Assembly: GCA_009778055.1 (NCBI GenBank)
Contig: WRKN01000102.1
Coordinates: 1 to 8,568, forward strand
Direction of reading: 5' to 3'
Length of the DNA stretch: 8,568 nucleotides
Source of the DNA: Synergistaceae bacterium
GTDB lineage: Bacteria > Synergistota > Synergistia > Synergistales > Aminobacteriaceae
The position numbers were made by a program, and so were the translations under genes. The notes under the pieces are model-generated. The model was not told the origin of the DNA and did not search any database. It worked only from the letters and a program-made list of their open reading frames with translations. Position 1 is the first letter of the stretch, and each line of letters starts with the position of its first letter. Shown one piece after another: positions 1-5,993 of the stretch.

Positions 1-2
1 GA

Positions 3-647
3 GGCATAGAAAACGACCGCAGGTTCAAGGCCGTTCAACTGGGGGGCCCCTCCGGCGGGTGCGTTCCGGAGCATCTTCTGGACACTCCCGTGGACTACGA
101 GTCCATAACCGCGACGGGGGCCATCATGGGCTCCGGCGGCATGGTCGTCATGGACGAGGACACGTGCGTCGTGGACGTGGCGCATTTCTTCCTGGAGTTC
201 GTGCAGAAAGAGTCCTGCGGAAAATGCCCCTTCTGCCGCGTCGGCACGAAAAGGATGCTGGAGATTCTTGAAAGGATAACGCGGGGCGAGGGCGCGCTCG
301 ACGACATCGACAAACTCCTGAGTTTGGCGGAGCAGATAAAGGACGGCTCCCTCTGCGGGCTGGGGCAGACCGCGCCGAACCCCGTTCAGACCACGATTAA
401 ATACTTCCGGGACGAGTACGAGGCGCATATAGTGGACAAGAAGTGCCCCGCCAAGGTGTGCACGGCCCTGATCCGGTACTCGGTGGACGCGCCGCGCTGC
501 ATAGGCTGCACGCGCTGCGCCAAAGCGTGCCCGGTGGCCGCGATATCGGGAGAGCTGAAAAAGCCTCATTTCATTGACGACAAACTTTGCGTGCGATGCG
601 GGCTCTGCAAAAATAGCTGCCCGGTTTCCTGCATTTCGGTTGACTAG
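3..647 (+). CDS. NuoF/HydB-type NADH-binding subunit with C-terminal 2[4Fe-4S] ferredoxin domain (5' end outside window)
   Basis: The reading frame is open from the left edge, so the N-terminal NADH and FMN domain is mostly missing; 214 codons remain. The first visible residues (FKAVQLGGPSGGC) and the following SLBB-like stretch match the NuoF/HoxF/HydB family, which passes electrons from NADH through FMN to iron-sulphur clusters. The family's [4Fe-4S] site is complete: counting from the first visible codon, Cys72, Cys75, Cys78 and Cys118 give the C-x2-C-x2-C-x39-C spacing. The segment KKCPAKVC resembles the linker of HydB/HndC-type proteins. A C-terminal ferredoxin domain follows, with Cys166/169/172/176 and Cys196/199/202/206. 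That domain is absent from respiratory NuoF and typical of soluble hydrogenase, formate dehydrogenase or transhydrogenase complexes. The TAG stop overlaps the ribosome binding site of the next gene, so the two belong to one operon. The family assignment is firm; which complex it belongs to is inferred from the neighbour. Confidence 0.93.
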   Translation, partial: GIENDRRFKAVQLGGPSGGCVPEHLLDTPVDYESITATGAIMGSGGMVVMDEDTCVVDVAHFFLEFVQKESCGKCPFCRVGTKRMLEILERITRGEGALDDIDKLLSLAEQIKDGSLCGLGQTAPNPVQTTIKYFRDEYEAHIVDKKCPAKVCTALIRYSVDAPRCIGCTRCAKACPVAAISGELKKPHFIDDKLCVRCGLCKNSCPVSCISVD

Positions 648-650
648 GAG
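646..650 (+). promoter_or_regulatory. Shine-Dalgarno AGGAG that decides the start of the fusion oxidoreductase
   Basis: AGGAG begins on the last two bases of the upstream TAG stop. Two in-frame ATGs follow at 653 and 659. The spacing is 2 nt to the first, which is too short for normal initiation, and 8 nt to the second, which is near optimal. The start is therefore placed at 659. Confidence 0.75.
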
Positions 651-658
651 ATATGAAA

Positions 659-3616
659 ATGGACAGAACCATAAAAGTCACAATTGACGGCAAGGACGTT
701 TACGGATATCCGGGGCAGAAGGTGCTGGATCTGTGCGGCGAGGCGGGGATAGAAATTCCCACGCTCTGTTACGACCCGCATCTTTCGGTTCACGGGGGCT
801 GCTCTGTGTGCCTCGTCGAAATAGAGGGAGCGAGAGCCTTGATGCGCGCCTGCACAAACGCCATAGCCCCCGGCATGATCGTGCGCACCAACACAAACCG
901 CGTGCTGGCGGCGCGCCGCCTGGCGCTGGAACTGATGCTCTCCGACCACGTGGGGGACTGCCGCCCTCCCTGCAACCTGGCCTGCCCTGCACAGGGAAAG
1001 GTGCAGTCCTACCTGAACCTGACCGCCCGGGGAGCATACCGCGCGGCGCTTGACGAACTGCACGACCACATAACGCTGCCCGCAAGCATCGGGCGCGTAT
1101 GCCCGGCCCCATGCCAGGAAAAATGCCGCCGCAACCTCGTTGACGAAACCGTGGGCATAAGGGAAGTCAAACGTTTCGTGGCGGACTGGGGAATAGAACA
1201 GGGCTCCCTGGGCGACGTGCCGAAAATAATCGAAAACGGGAAGAAAATCGCAGTCGTTGGAGGAGGCCCAGGAGGACTGTCGTTCGCCTACTTCGCCAGA
1301 CTTATGGGGTATGGGGTCGTCATATACGAGCGCGAACAACGCCCGGGCGGAATGATGCGGTACGGCATCCCCGACTACCGCCTGCCCCAGGAGGTGCTCG
1401 ACGCCGAGGCAAGCTGGATTTTGGAGCACGGGATAAAACTGAAAACGGGAACGGCGCTGGGCAAAGATATATCTCTTGACGAACTGCGCTCGGGATACGA
1501 CGCTGTCGTACTGGCCATGGGCTGCTGGAAATCCTCCTCCATGCGCGTGGAGGGAGAAAACCTCCCGGGCGTCATAGGCGGGATAGACTTTTTGTACAAG
1601 GTGAACACCCACAATCCTATGAAGATAGGCAACCGCGTCGCCGTCGTGGGCGGAGGCAACACCGCCATGGACGCGTGCCGCTGCGCGCGGCGTCTTGGGG
1701 CGGAAAAAGTTTACATAGTCTACCGGCGCACAAGGGATGAAATGCCCGCCGAGGACGTCGAGATTCGGGAGGCCATGGAAGAAGGCGTGGAGTTCATATA
1801 CCTGGCCGCGCCAAAAGCGGTTGAAGGTAATGGTAAGGCCGAACGCCTCATATGCGAGCGTATGAAGCTCGGCGACCCGGATGCCTCCGGCCGCCGTAGC
1901 CCCGTCCCCACCGGAGAGGAGTTCGTCCTTGAGGTGGACAACGTGATTGCCGCCATCGGCCAGGGCGTCAGCTTCTCCGACGTCCCGGTGGAACTGCACG
2001 ACGGAAGGCGCATGAAGGTGGACGAAAACTACTCCACTCCCCTGCCCGGAGTGTTCTGCTGCGGGGATCAGCAGACCGGGGCGAAGATAGCCATAGAAGC
2101 CATCGGCAACGGACACTGGTGCGCCGAGTCGGTGGACCGGTACATCAGGTTTGGAACGCCTAAAAAAAGTTTTGTCTATGACGTGGTGAACAACGACCTG
2201 GGCCCCGAAGACTTCTCTCACGTCGCGAAGATAGAGCGCGAGCATCCCAAAGAAGACCAGGCCGAGATCCGGCTCAAGGCTCCCAATGTCGAATACAACC
2301 ACGGGCTGACTTTGGAACAGGCGCTCACCGAGTCGTCGCGCTGCATGGAGTGCGGCTGTCCCGACATTCACGAGTGTAAACTCAGGGAGTACGCCATTGA
2401 TTTGGAGGTTTCTCCTGAGCGCGTGGCCGGGGCACATATCAAGAAAGAGGAAGCGGTCAACCGTTACTACGTCCGCAACATGGACAAGTGCATACTGTGC
2501 GGGCGCTGCGTCCGCGTATGCGACGAGGTGGCGGGGGTACACGCGATAGATTTCGCTAAGCGCGGGTTTGAGTCCGTCATGGCGGCGCAGTTTTACAGGG
2601 ACATGGAGCGCTCCGACTGCACCTTCTGCGGACTCTGCTCCCAGGTTTGCCCAGTCGGGGCGCTGATGGAGCGCCGCGTGGAGCGCCTGCCCCACCAGGA
2701 CAGGATGGCGACGGTGAAGACCACCTGTCCTCATTGCCCGGTAGGCTGCGAGTTGGTGCTGAACATGGACAGGGAGCGCGCGAGAATAACCCGAATAACC
2801 ACGGACATGGATTCCGCGGACTCCCCGAACCGGGGGTTGACCTGCCTGCGCGGGCGCTATCATTTCCATAGCGTCTCGAAAGACCGCCTCACCCGGCCGA
2901 TGGTTGACGGGAAGCCTGCCGAGTGGGACGAGGGAATAGAGAAGCTGGCCGAAATTTTGAAAGACGGAGTCTTTATATTTTTGGGTTCCTCTTTGACGGA
3001 CCAGGAATTCGGGGCGGTAAAGGCGTTAAAGACGGCGCTACGGGAAAGCAGGCTATCTCGCCACACACTGGTTTATACGACCTTGAATAAAGCTTTCCCT
3101 TACTATGATGACGAAGATTGCGGTTCGTGGGAGGAATTATTGACGTCCTTTGGTAAACCGGACACAGCGGAATTGGCTCGTAAGATGGCGCTCCTGTCAA
3201 AGGCCGCGGAATTCAAGAAAGACTGTTCCCTTTTCCCTGAGAACCTGAGGAGCCTTTATTATCTGGGGGCCAACTTTCGCGGTCTTGCGGAATCCGGCCT
3301 CTTTGTAAATATCCTGGAAGCTCCGAAGATGAAAAACGCGGTTTTTATCGGCTGTACGCCGGAGGATTTTAAATTAGATGCTTTTGCCTCGAAAGATGTG
3401 AGGAAAGTTTTGCTCGCGTCCAACGCGTGCGAAGGCACTTTCGACGCCGTTCTCCCGATAACGGCATGGGCGGAGCGCGAGGGAACCTACACGGGCGCGT
3501 TCAGAGAGGCCAAACTACCGGTTCGCAAAGGCCCGCTGCCACCGGAGGGCGCCCGCGACATCCGGTGGATATTGGCGGAGGCAATGCGCAGGCTCGGGGT
3601 GGAGACAGTCGTTTGA
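659..3616 (+). CDS. NuoG-like/GltD fusion oxidoreductase: [2Fe-2S] + FAD/NADPH (GltD/NfnB-like) + 2[4Fe-4S] + shortened molybdopterin-family tail
   Basis: This is probably the large subunit of a cytosolic complex linking NADH, NADPH and ferredoxin. Residues are numbered from the ATG at 653; the preferred start at 659 removes two. The N-terminus is a [2Fe-2S] domain with Cys39, 50, 53 and 67. A GltD/NfnB-like module follows, with cysteine clusters Cys103/107/111 and Cys150/154/158, an FAD-binding GGGPGG at 203-208, and an NAD(P)-binding VVGGGNTAMD at 331-340. Next come a cysteine cluster at 564-575 and a NuoG/FdhA-type 2[4Fe-4S] domain (Cys613/616/619/623 and 656/659/662/666). The molybdopterin-family Fe4S4 motif is Cys692/695/699/731. 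Only about 255 residues follow it, against 500 or more in real formate dehydrogenases. The NuoG-like end (VLPITAWAEREGTYT) is kept, so the central cofactor domain seems lost and the tail is probably structural. The order resembles the Stn transhydrogenase of Sporomusa as I recall it. A formate dehydrogenase or hydrogenase partner subunit is the alternative. Confidence 0.9.
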   Translation: MDRTIKVTIDGKDVYGYPGQKVLDLCGEAGIEIPTLCYDPHLSVHGGCSVCLVEIEGARALMRACTNAIAPGMIVRTNTNRVLAARRLALELMLSDHVGDCRPPCNLACPAQGKVQSYLNLTARGAYRAALDELHDHITLPASIGRVCPAPCQEKCRRNLVDETVGIREVKRFVADWGIEQGSLGDVPKIIENGKKIAVVGGGPGGLSFAYFARLMGYGVVIYEREQRPGGMMRYGIPDYRLPQEVLDAEASWILEHGIKLKTGTALGKDISLDELRSGYDAVVLAMGCWKSSSMRVEGENLPGVIGGIDFLYKVNTHNPMKIGNRVAVVGGGNTAMDACRCARRLGAEKVYIVYRRTRDEMPAEDVEIREAMEEGVEFIYLAAPKAVEGNGKAERLICERMKLGDPDASGRRSPVPTGEEFVLEVDNVIAAIGQGVSFSDVPVELHDGRRMKVDENYSTPLPGVFCCGDQQTGAKIAIEAIGNGHWCAESVDRYIRFGTPKKSFVYDVVNNDLGPEDFSHVAKIEREHPKEDQAEIRLKAPNVEYNHGLTLEQALTESSRCMECGCPDIHECKLREYAIDLEVSPERVAGAHIKKEEAVNRYYVRNMDKCILCGRCVRVCDEVAGVHAIDFAKRGFESVMAAQFYRDMERSDCTFCGLCSQVCPVGALMERRVERLPHQDRMATVKTTCPHCPVGCELVLNMDRERARITRITTDMDSADSPNRGLTCLRGRYHFHSVSKDRLTRPMVDGKPAEWDEGIEKLAEILKDGVFIFLGSSLTDQEFGAVKALKTALRESRLSRHTLVYTTLNKAFPYYDDEDCGSWEELLTSFGKPDTAELARKMALLSKAAEFKKDCSLFPENLRSLYYLGANFRGLAESGLFVNILEAPKMKNAVFIGCTPEDFKLDAFASKDVRKVLLASNACEGTFDAVLPITAWAEREGTYTGAFREAKLPVRKGPLPPEGARDIRWILAEAMRRLGVETVV

Positions 3617-3678
3617 AACGGCACCAGGGCGTTATCAATTTTCGTCGGTATTTTTAATGGGGTTGTGTCGTGTGGCAA
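3617..3678. other. Short spacer after the redox operon
   Basis: No gene is visible and no convincing intrinsic terminator follows the stop at 3616. If the operon ends here, termination may depend on Rho or on the strong hairpin at 3852-3900. Confidence 0.4.
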
Positions 3679-3687
3679 TGGTATAAT
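3679..3687 (+). promoter_or_regulatory. Extended -10 promoter (TGG TATAAT)
   Basis: A perfect TATAAT at 3682-3687 is preceded by TG at the extended -10 position. No good -35 lies 16-18 bp upstream; a TTGTGT at 3663 is only 13 bp away. Extended -10 promoters can work without a -35. Transcription would start near 3694 and run into the structured segment below. No protein start follows on this strand, which points to an RNA gene. Confidence 0.6.
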
Positions 3688-3693
3688 AGGGCC

Positions 3694-3900
3694 AACGTGA
3701 AGGGGAGTTGACCCTATTTTAGATATTCCCCCTATCTTAGCGGGGCCGCTTATCCCACAATAACAGGATTAGGCGGAGTACCCATAAGCAGGCGACCGAC
3801 GAGCATAGCGAGTTGTGTCGATCGCTTAGTTTCTTCACAAGTAGAGAGCAGCGGCAAGATGAGGAATCCTGGCGAGGATTATCTTGCCGTTGTTTCTTTT
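3694..3900 (+). ncRNA. Candidate structured small RNA of about 200 nt (family not recognised)
   Basis: This segment has its own extended -10 promoter and ends in a strong intrinsic terminator, with no credible protein gene between. It can fold as a closed multibranch structure. GTGAAG (3697-3702) pairs with CTTCAC (3833-3838) as the closing stem. CCGCTTATCC (3746-3755) pairs with GGATTAGGCGG (3766-3776), allowing wobble, one mismatch and a bulge. GCGACCGAC (3792-3800) pairs with GTCGATCGC (3817-3825) with one mismatch, around a GAGCATAGCGAG loop. A small AGATA/TATCT hairpin near 3721-3737 is also possible. I could not match it to 6S RNA, tmRNA, RNase P, SRP RNA or the common riboswitches. It could instead be a terminated leader or riboswitch whose gene has been lost. 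Confidence 0.5.
3852..3900 (+). terminator. Intrinsic terminator of the candidate small RNA
   Basis: CGGCAAGAT (3852-3860) pairs perfectly with ATCTTGCCG (3881-3889). The inner AATCCT (3865-3870) pairs with AGGATT (3875-3880) around a GGCG loop, leaving GAGG as a bulge. The T-rich run TTGTTTCTTTT follows at once. On the opposite strand no T-run follows, so it acts mainly on + strand transcription. Confidence 0.8.
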
Positions 3901-3936
3901 CCGGGACTTCACAGTACGATACCTTGCGGTCACATC

Positions 3937-4440
3937 CTACCGGGCAAGCATCCACACGTCCTTATAAATATATTTATCGAAAAGCCCGTACACTCCTTCA
4001 CTTTCACCGTAAAGCCCCAGCGTCCTGGCTCTGCCGAACAGTTTTTCCTTGACTTTATCGCTTTTTTCGCCCTCGTCGAAGTTGAAGCCCACCCACCATT
4101 TGGCTCCGCCGTAACCATCGTCAATGATCACAAACTTGTAAGCTCCCCCCAATATGGACGGGTCGGCCATGTACGGCGCAAGCAGGGCTATATTGTTTTC
4201 GCCGCTGGTTTCGGCAGCGCCGAGGTTGTCCCTTTCCATTAAGTAGAACGCCACGCACGCGCTTCTCAGGCTGCGCAGATTGCTGACGATGACAGTCGCG
4301 TCGGCGGAGGACCTCCCCGAACCGGCGGCCAGCATCATTGCCATCGCCAGGATACAGATAACAAGAACGGCGATCAGCAGCTCTATCAACGAAAAACCTT
4401 TGCGGGTGTTCATTCGGTTCGCGAAAACGTCGAGATACAT
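3937..4440 (-). CDS. Type IV pilin-like protein (prepilin N-terminal cleavage/methylation motif), first paralogue
   Basis: The product is probably exported and cleaved by a prepilin peptidase, then anchored in the inner membrane or assembled into a type IV pilus or pseudopilus. From the start at 4440 it has 167 residues. The leader ends in RKG, and the mature part begins FSLIE, with the family's Phe+1 and Glu+5, followed by a hydrophobic helix (LLIAVLVICILAMAMMLAAG). The segment SSADATVIVSNLRSLRSA matches the second pilin's equivalent, and both proteins end in WMLAR. I chose the ATG at 4440 because AGGAG lies 10 nt upstream, inside the end of the transposase gene, and ATG overlaps its stop codon as TGATG. 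The ATG at 4413 would give a more usual 6-residue leader but has a poor ribosome binding site. No partner assembly genes are visible, so whether it is a major pilin, a minor pilin or a pseudopilin is open. Confidence 0.85.
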   Translation of the reverse strand: MYLDVFANRMNTRKGFSLIELLIAVLVICILAMAMMLAAGSGRSSADATVIVSNLRSLRSACVAFYLMERDNLGAAETSGENNIALLAPYMADPSILGGAYKFVIIDDGYGGAKWWVGFNFDEGEKSDKVKEKLFGRARTLGLYGESEGVYGLFDKYIYKDVWMLAR

Positions 4441-5024
4441 CAGAACGCCGCTCCTGAGCAAACGCTTTGCGGGGCAATTTCCTCGAATTTCATAAACGAA
4501 TCGGCGTCCCTGTAAAAGCAATCTTCCGTCCAGGTTTGGGGGTTGTTTTCGATATATTCCGCAATCCGCCGGTAATCGTCTTCGTCGCGGATAATGTGGT
4601 CATGGAAGGATTTTTGCCAGACGGAATAACCGACTTTAACAGAAACAGCCCGTTTCCATTGATTCATCATCCGCGACACCGTAGGGGCGGCATCCTGCCG
4701 CCCGTTCCCGTAAATACCGATAATCATATGAACATGGTTTGGCATGATCACGGAACAATCCACAGATACGCCCTCATAGGTACGCGATAACGTCAATATT
4801 TCATTTTCAATTATATCTCCGGTGTGAGTCAGGCGCGGGCGGCAGGACAAGGTGAATTCCGGCGAAGCCGGAAGAGAAGGCCCCCTGGGGGGTGCCGCCC
4901 CTACGTCGATGGTCGAGAATATTTCCATGCGGCCGAGGGCGCAAATCGTCACAAAGTACGCGCCGTCTTGGCGGTAATCGTAATTTTTTAATCTGTTGGG
5001 TTTACGTTTGGGTAATTCTTTCAT
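4440..5024 (-). CDS. REP-associated tyrosine transposase (RAYT, Y1/HUH single-strand transposase family)
   Basis: The 194-residue protein belongs to the single-strand HUH transposases related to IS200 TnpA. The family cuts single-stranded REP hairpins and is thought to spread them; RAYTs are usually single-copy, domesticated genes. The HUH pair is His97 and His99 in MPNHVHM. The C-terminal block SVWQKSFHDHIIRDEDDYRRIAEYIENNP is the family signature. Tyr151 in DDYRRI is the likely catalytic tyrosine, 52 residues after the second histidine, close to the spacing in E. coli TnpA-REP. The start at 5024 is supported by AGGAG 9 nt upstream; longer readings of this frame run through REP repeats and are not credible. 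Residues about 41-63 are encoded by a REP-like element and give a low-complexity insert (GAAPPRGPSLPASP). All expected catalytic residues are present, so the gene looks intact. Its stop overlaps the downstream pilin start, and paired REP hairpins lie just upstream. Confidence 0.92.
   Translation of the reverse strand: MKELPKRKPNRLKNYDYRQDGAYFVTICALGRMEIFSTIDVGAAPPRGPSLPASPEFTLSCRPRLTHTGDIIENEILTLSRTYEGVSVDCSVIMPNHVHMIIGIYGNGRQDAAPTVSRMMNQWKRAVSVKVGYSVWQKSFHDHIIRDEDDYRRIAEYIENNPQTWTEDCFYRDADSFMKFEEIAPQSVCSGAAF
4451..4455 (-). promoter_or_regulatory. Shine-Dalgarno for the first pilin, located inside the transposase gene
   Basis: On the minus strand AGGAG sits 10 nt before the ATG at 4440 and lies within the last codons of the transposase gene. 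The stop and start codons overlap as TGATG, the usual arrangement for translational coupling. Confidence 0.55.
4681..4705 (+). repeat. REP-like hairpin with GTAG, inside the transposase gene
   Basis: GTAG is followed by GGGCGGCA (4685-4692), a 3-nt loop TCC, and TGCCGCCC (4696-4703), a perfect 8-bp stem. It is read in frame by the transposase, where it encodes part of NGRQDAAPT. A 5' GTAG next to a hairpin is the feature E. coli TnpA-REP recognises. Confidence 0.75.
4837..4905 (-). repeat. Composite REP/BIME-like element inside the transposase gene
   Basis: GGGCGGCA (4837-4844) and TGCCGCCC (4893-4900) form the usual REP stem. Here they enclose 48 nt carrying two further hairpins: TTCCGGC-GAA-GCCGGAA (4857-4873) and the short palindrome CCCCCTGGGGG (4881-4891). 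The GTAG tetranucleotide is on the minus strand (CTAC at 4901-4904). The whole element stays open in the transposase frame. Confidence 0.7.
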
Positions 5025-5049
5025 ATCAATTGTCTCCTCGAAACCGGGC

Positions 5050-5120
5050 GTAGGGGCGGCAATCTGCCGCCCGTGTTTGTTCACGCATACCGGAGACGGG
5101 CGGCAGGTTGCCGCCCCTAC
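5050..5120. repeat. BIME: two inverted REP-like hairpins upstream of the transposase
   Basis: The first hairpin, 5050-5074, has GTAG, then GGGCGGCA (5054-5061), loop ATC, TGCCGCCC (5065-5072). The second, 5096-5120, has GGGCGGCA (5098-5105), loop GGT, TGCCGCCC (5109-5116), then CTAC, so its GTAG is on the minus strand. The two are in opposite orientation and 21 nt apart, as in bacterial interspersed mosaic elements. The pair begins 26 nt before the transposase start codon and lies in its 5' leader. Confidence 0.8.
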
Positions 5121-5149
5121 CAACCAAAAAGCCCCCTTGAAAAGGGGGC
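5121..5149 (-). terminator. Intrinsic terminator of the second pilin gene
   Basis: On the minus strand GCCCCCTT, loop TTC, AAGGGGGC form a perfect 8-bp stem (5131-5149), followed directly by TTTTT (5126-5130). It lies 52 nt after the pilin stop and would separate that gene from the transposase and first pilin. Confidence 0.75.
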
Positions 5150-5200
5150 CCAAATGGAACTCCTAAAGGGGGAACTAAAGAAGTCCCGAAGGTCAGCAAT

Positions 5201-5713
5201 TTATCGGGCAAGCATCCACGCGATTAAGTCAGTCTCAGCGAAGGATGTTCCCGTGGTGATCGTCCCGCCGTCACCCCCATATATCCCGACCGACGCCGAT
5301 CTCCCCGCCAAGCGTCGTCTCACACCTACGGTCGTGTTTCCAGCATCTACCGCATCTCCGACGCGTCGACCTACCAACCAAGTATTGGCTCTGCCATCTA
5401 CCGTCCCAGTACGACACGTGAACCGCGTCGGGTCATTGTACTTGGTCGGGTTATCGGAATACGACGCCAACATAGGCAATTGACTGGCGCCGAAAGTCAC
5501 AGGGCTCGTCCCCCGCTCGTACGAATCCATACTGTCAGCCCAGTGCATCAACGCGGCAGTTTTCAAGCTTCGCAAATCACTCACGATGTTCGAAGCCTCC
5601 GCCGAGTCCGTCGCCGATCCGCTCGAAAGCAACATCGCCGCAGCAAGGATTCCGATAATCACGATAACTATCAGTAACTCAACCAGAGTAAAACCTTTAC
5701 GATTCTTAAACAT
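5201..5713 (-). CDS. Type IV pilin-like protein (prepilin N-terminal cleavage/methylation motif), second paralogue
   Basis: The 170-residue product starts MFKNRKG/FTLVE. It has a classic 7-residue prepilin leader ending in Gly, Phe+1 and Glu+5, then a hydrophobic helix (LLIVIVIIGILAAAMLLSS) that serves as membrane anchor and assembly core. A prepilin peptidase would cleave after Gly7. The start at 5713 is supported by GGGAGG on the minus strand at 5721-5726, 7 nt upstream. DSAEASNIVSDLRSLKTAA corresponds to SSADATVIVSNLRSLRSA in the first pilin, and both share W-x-VG, a (V/L)G-x-YG segment and the C-terminal WMLAR. The globular half is otherwise diverged, so they are old paralogues. The gene is followed by its own terminator. 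No pilus motor, platform or peptidase gene is in the window, so the exact role (pilus, pseudopilus or uptake) cannot be told. Confidence 0.92.
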   Translation of the reverse strand: MFKNRKGFTLVELLIVIVIIGILAAAMLLSSGSATDSAEASNIVSDLRSLKTAALMHWADSMDSYERGTSPVTFGASQLPMLASYSDNPTKYNDPTRFTCRTGTVDGRANTWLVGRRVGDAVDAGNTTVGVRRRLAGRSASVGIYGGDGGTITTGTSFAETDLIAWMLAR

Positions 5714-5857
5714 AACCCTACCTCCCTGTCTTAAGGCCGGATTACCCCAAACCGACGGGCAATCATCCATAAAGCTACACAGCGCGTAGAAACAAACCCT
5801 ACATTCCGATTCCGCTTTATCCGATCCGGCCCCCCTCCTTTCCCGCTTCTTTCTTCA
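5714..5857. other. Leader and upstream region of the second pilin
   Basis: Besides the ribosome binding site, I see no clear sigma-70 or sigma-54 promoter reading toward the pilin on the minus strand. The best candidate (TTGTTT, then TATGGA about 18 bp on) is weak. The palindrome at 5858-5883 is the nearest recognisable regulatory-looking site. Confidence 0.3.
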
Positions 5858-5883
5858 CTATCAAAAAGTACACTTTTTGATAG
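5858..5883. repeat. 26-bp palindrome, copy 1
   Basis: Perfect 12-bp arms, CTATCAAAAAGT and ACTTTTTGATAG, flank a central AC. It looks like a dyad operator or one end of a small element. Copy 2 at 6090-6115 has the same arms with centre GT, so the two copies are exact reverse complements. Confidence 0.85.
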
Positions 5884-5993
5884 TTTCCCTCGGGTACGTT
5901 TTAGGAAAATTTTTAAGGCTTATTCTTGAAATTTTCGATATTTTGCGCACGATTTTCCGACCATTTACCAAAAACGGCTGTGGAGGAACTACG

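Noticed and set aside
644..2869. Open frame of 741 codons on the minus strand
   Set aside because: It lies antisense to the fusion oxidoreductase, whose motifs are unmistakable. GC-rich third positions keep the opposite frame free of stops; the product has no recognisable domain.
3694..3900. 6S RNA, tmRNA, RNase P RNA or SRP RNA
   Set aside because: The 5' half forms its own hairpins instead of one rod with a central bubble as in 6S. There is no tag frame or tRNA-like end, no RNase P core and no SRP GGAAGG/AGCAGCC loop.
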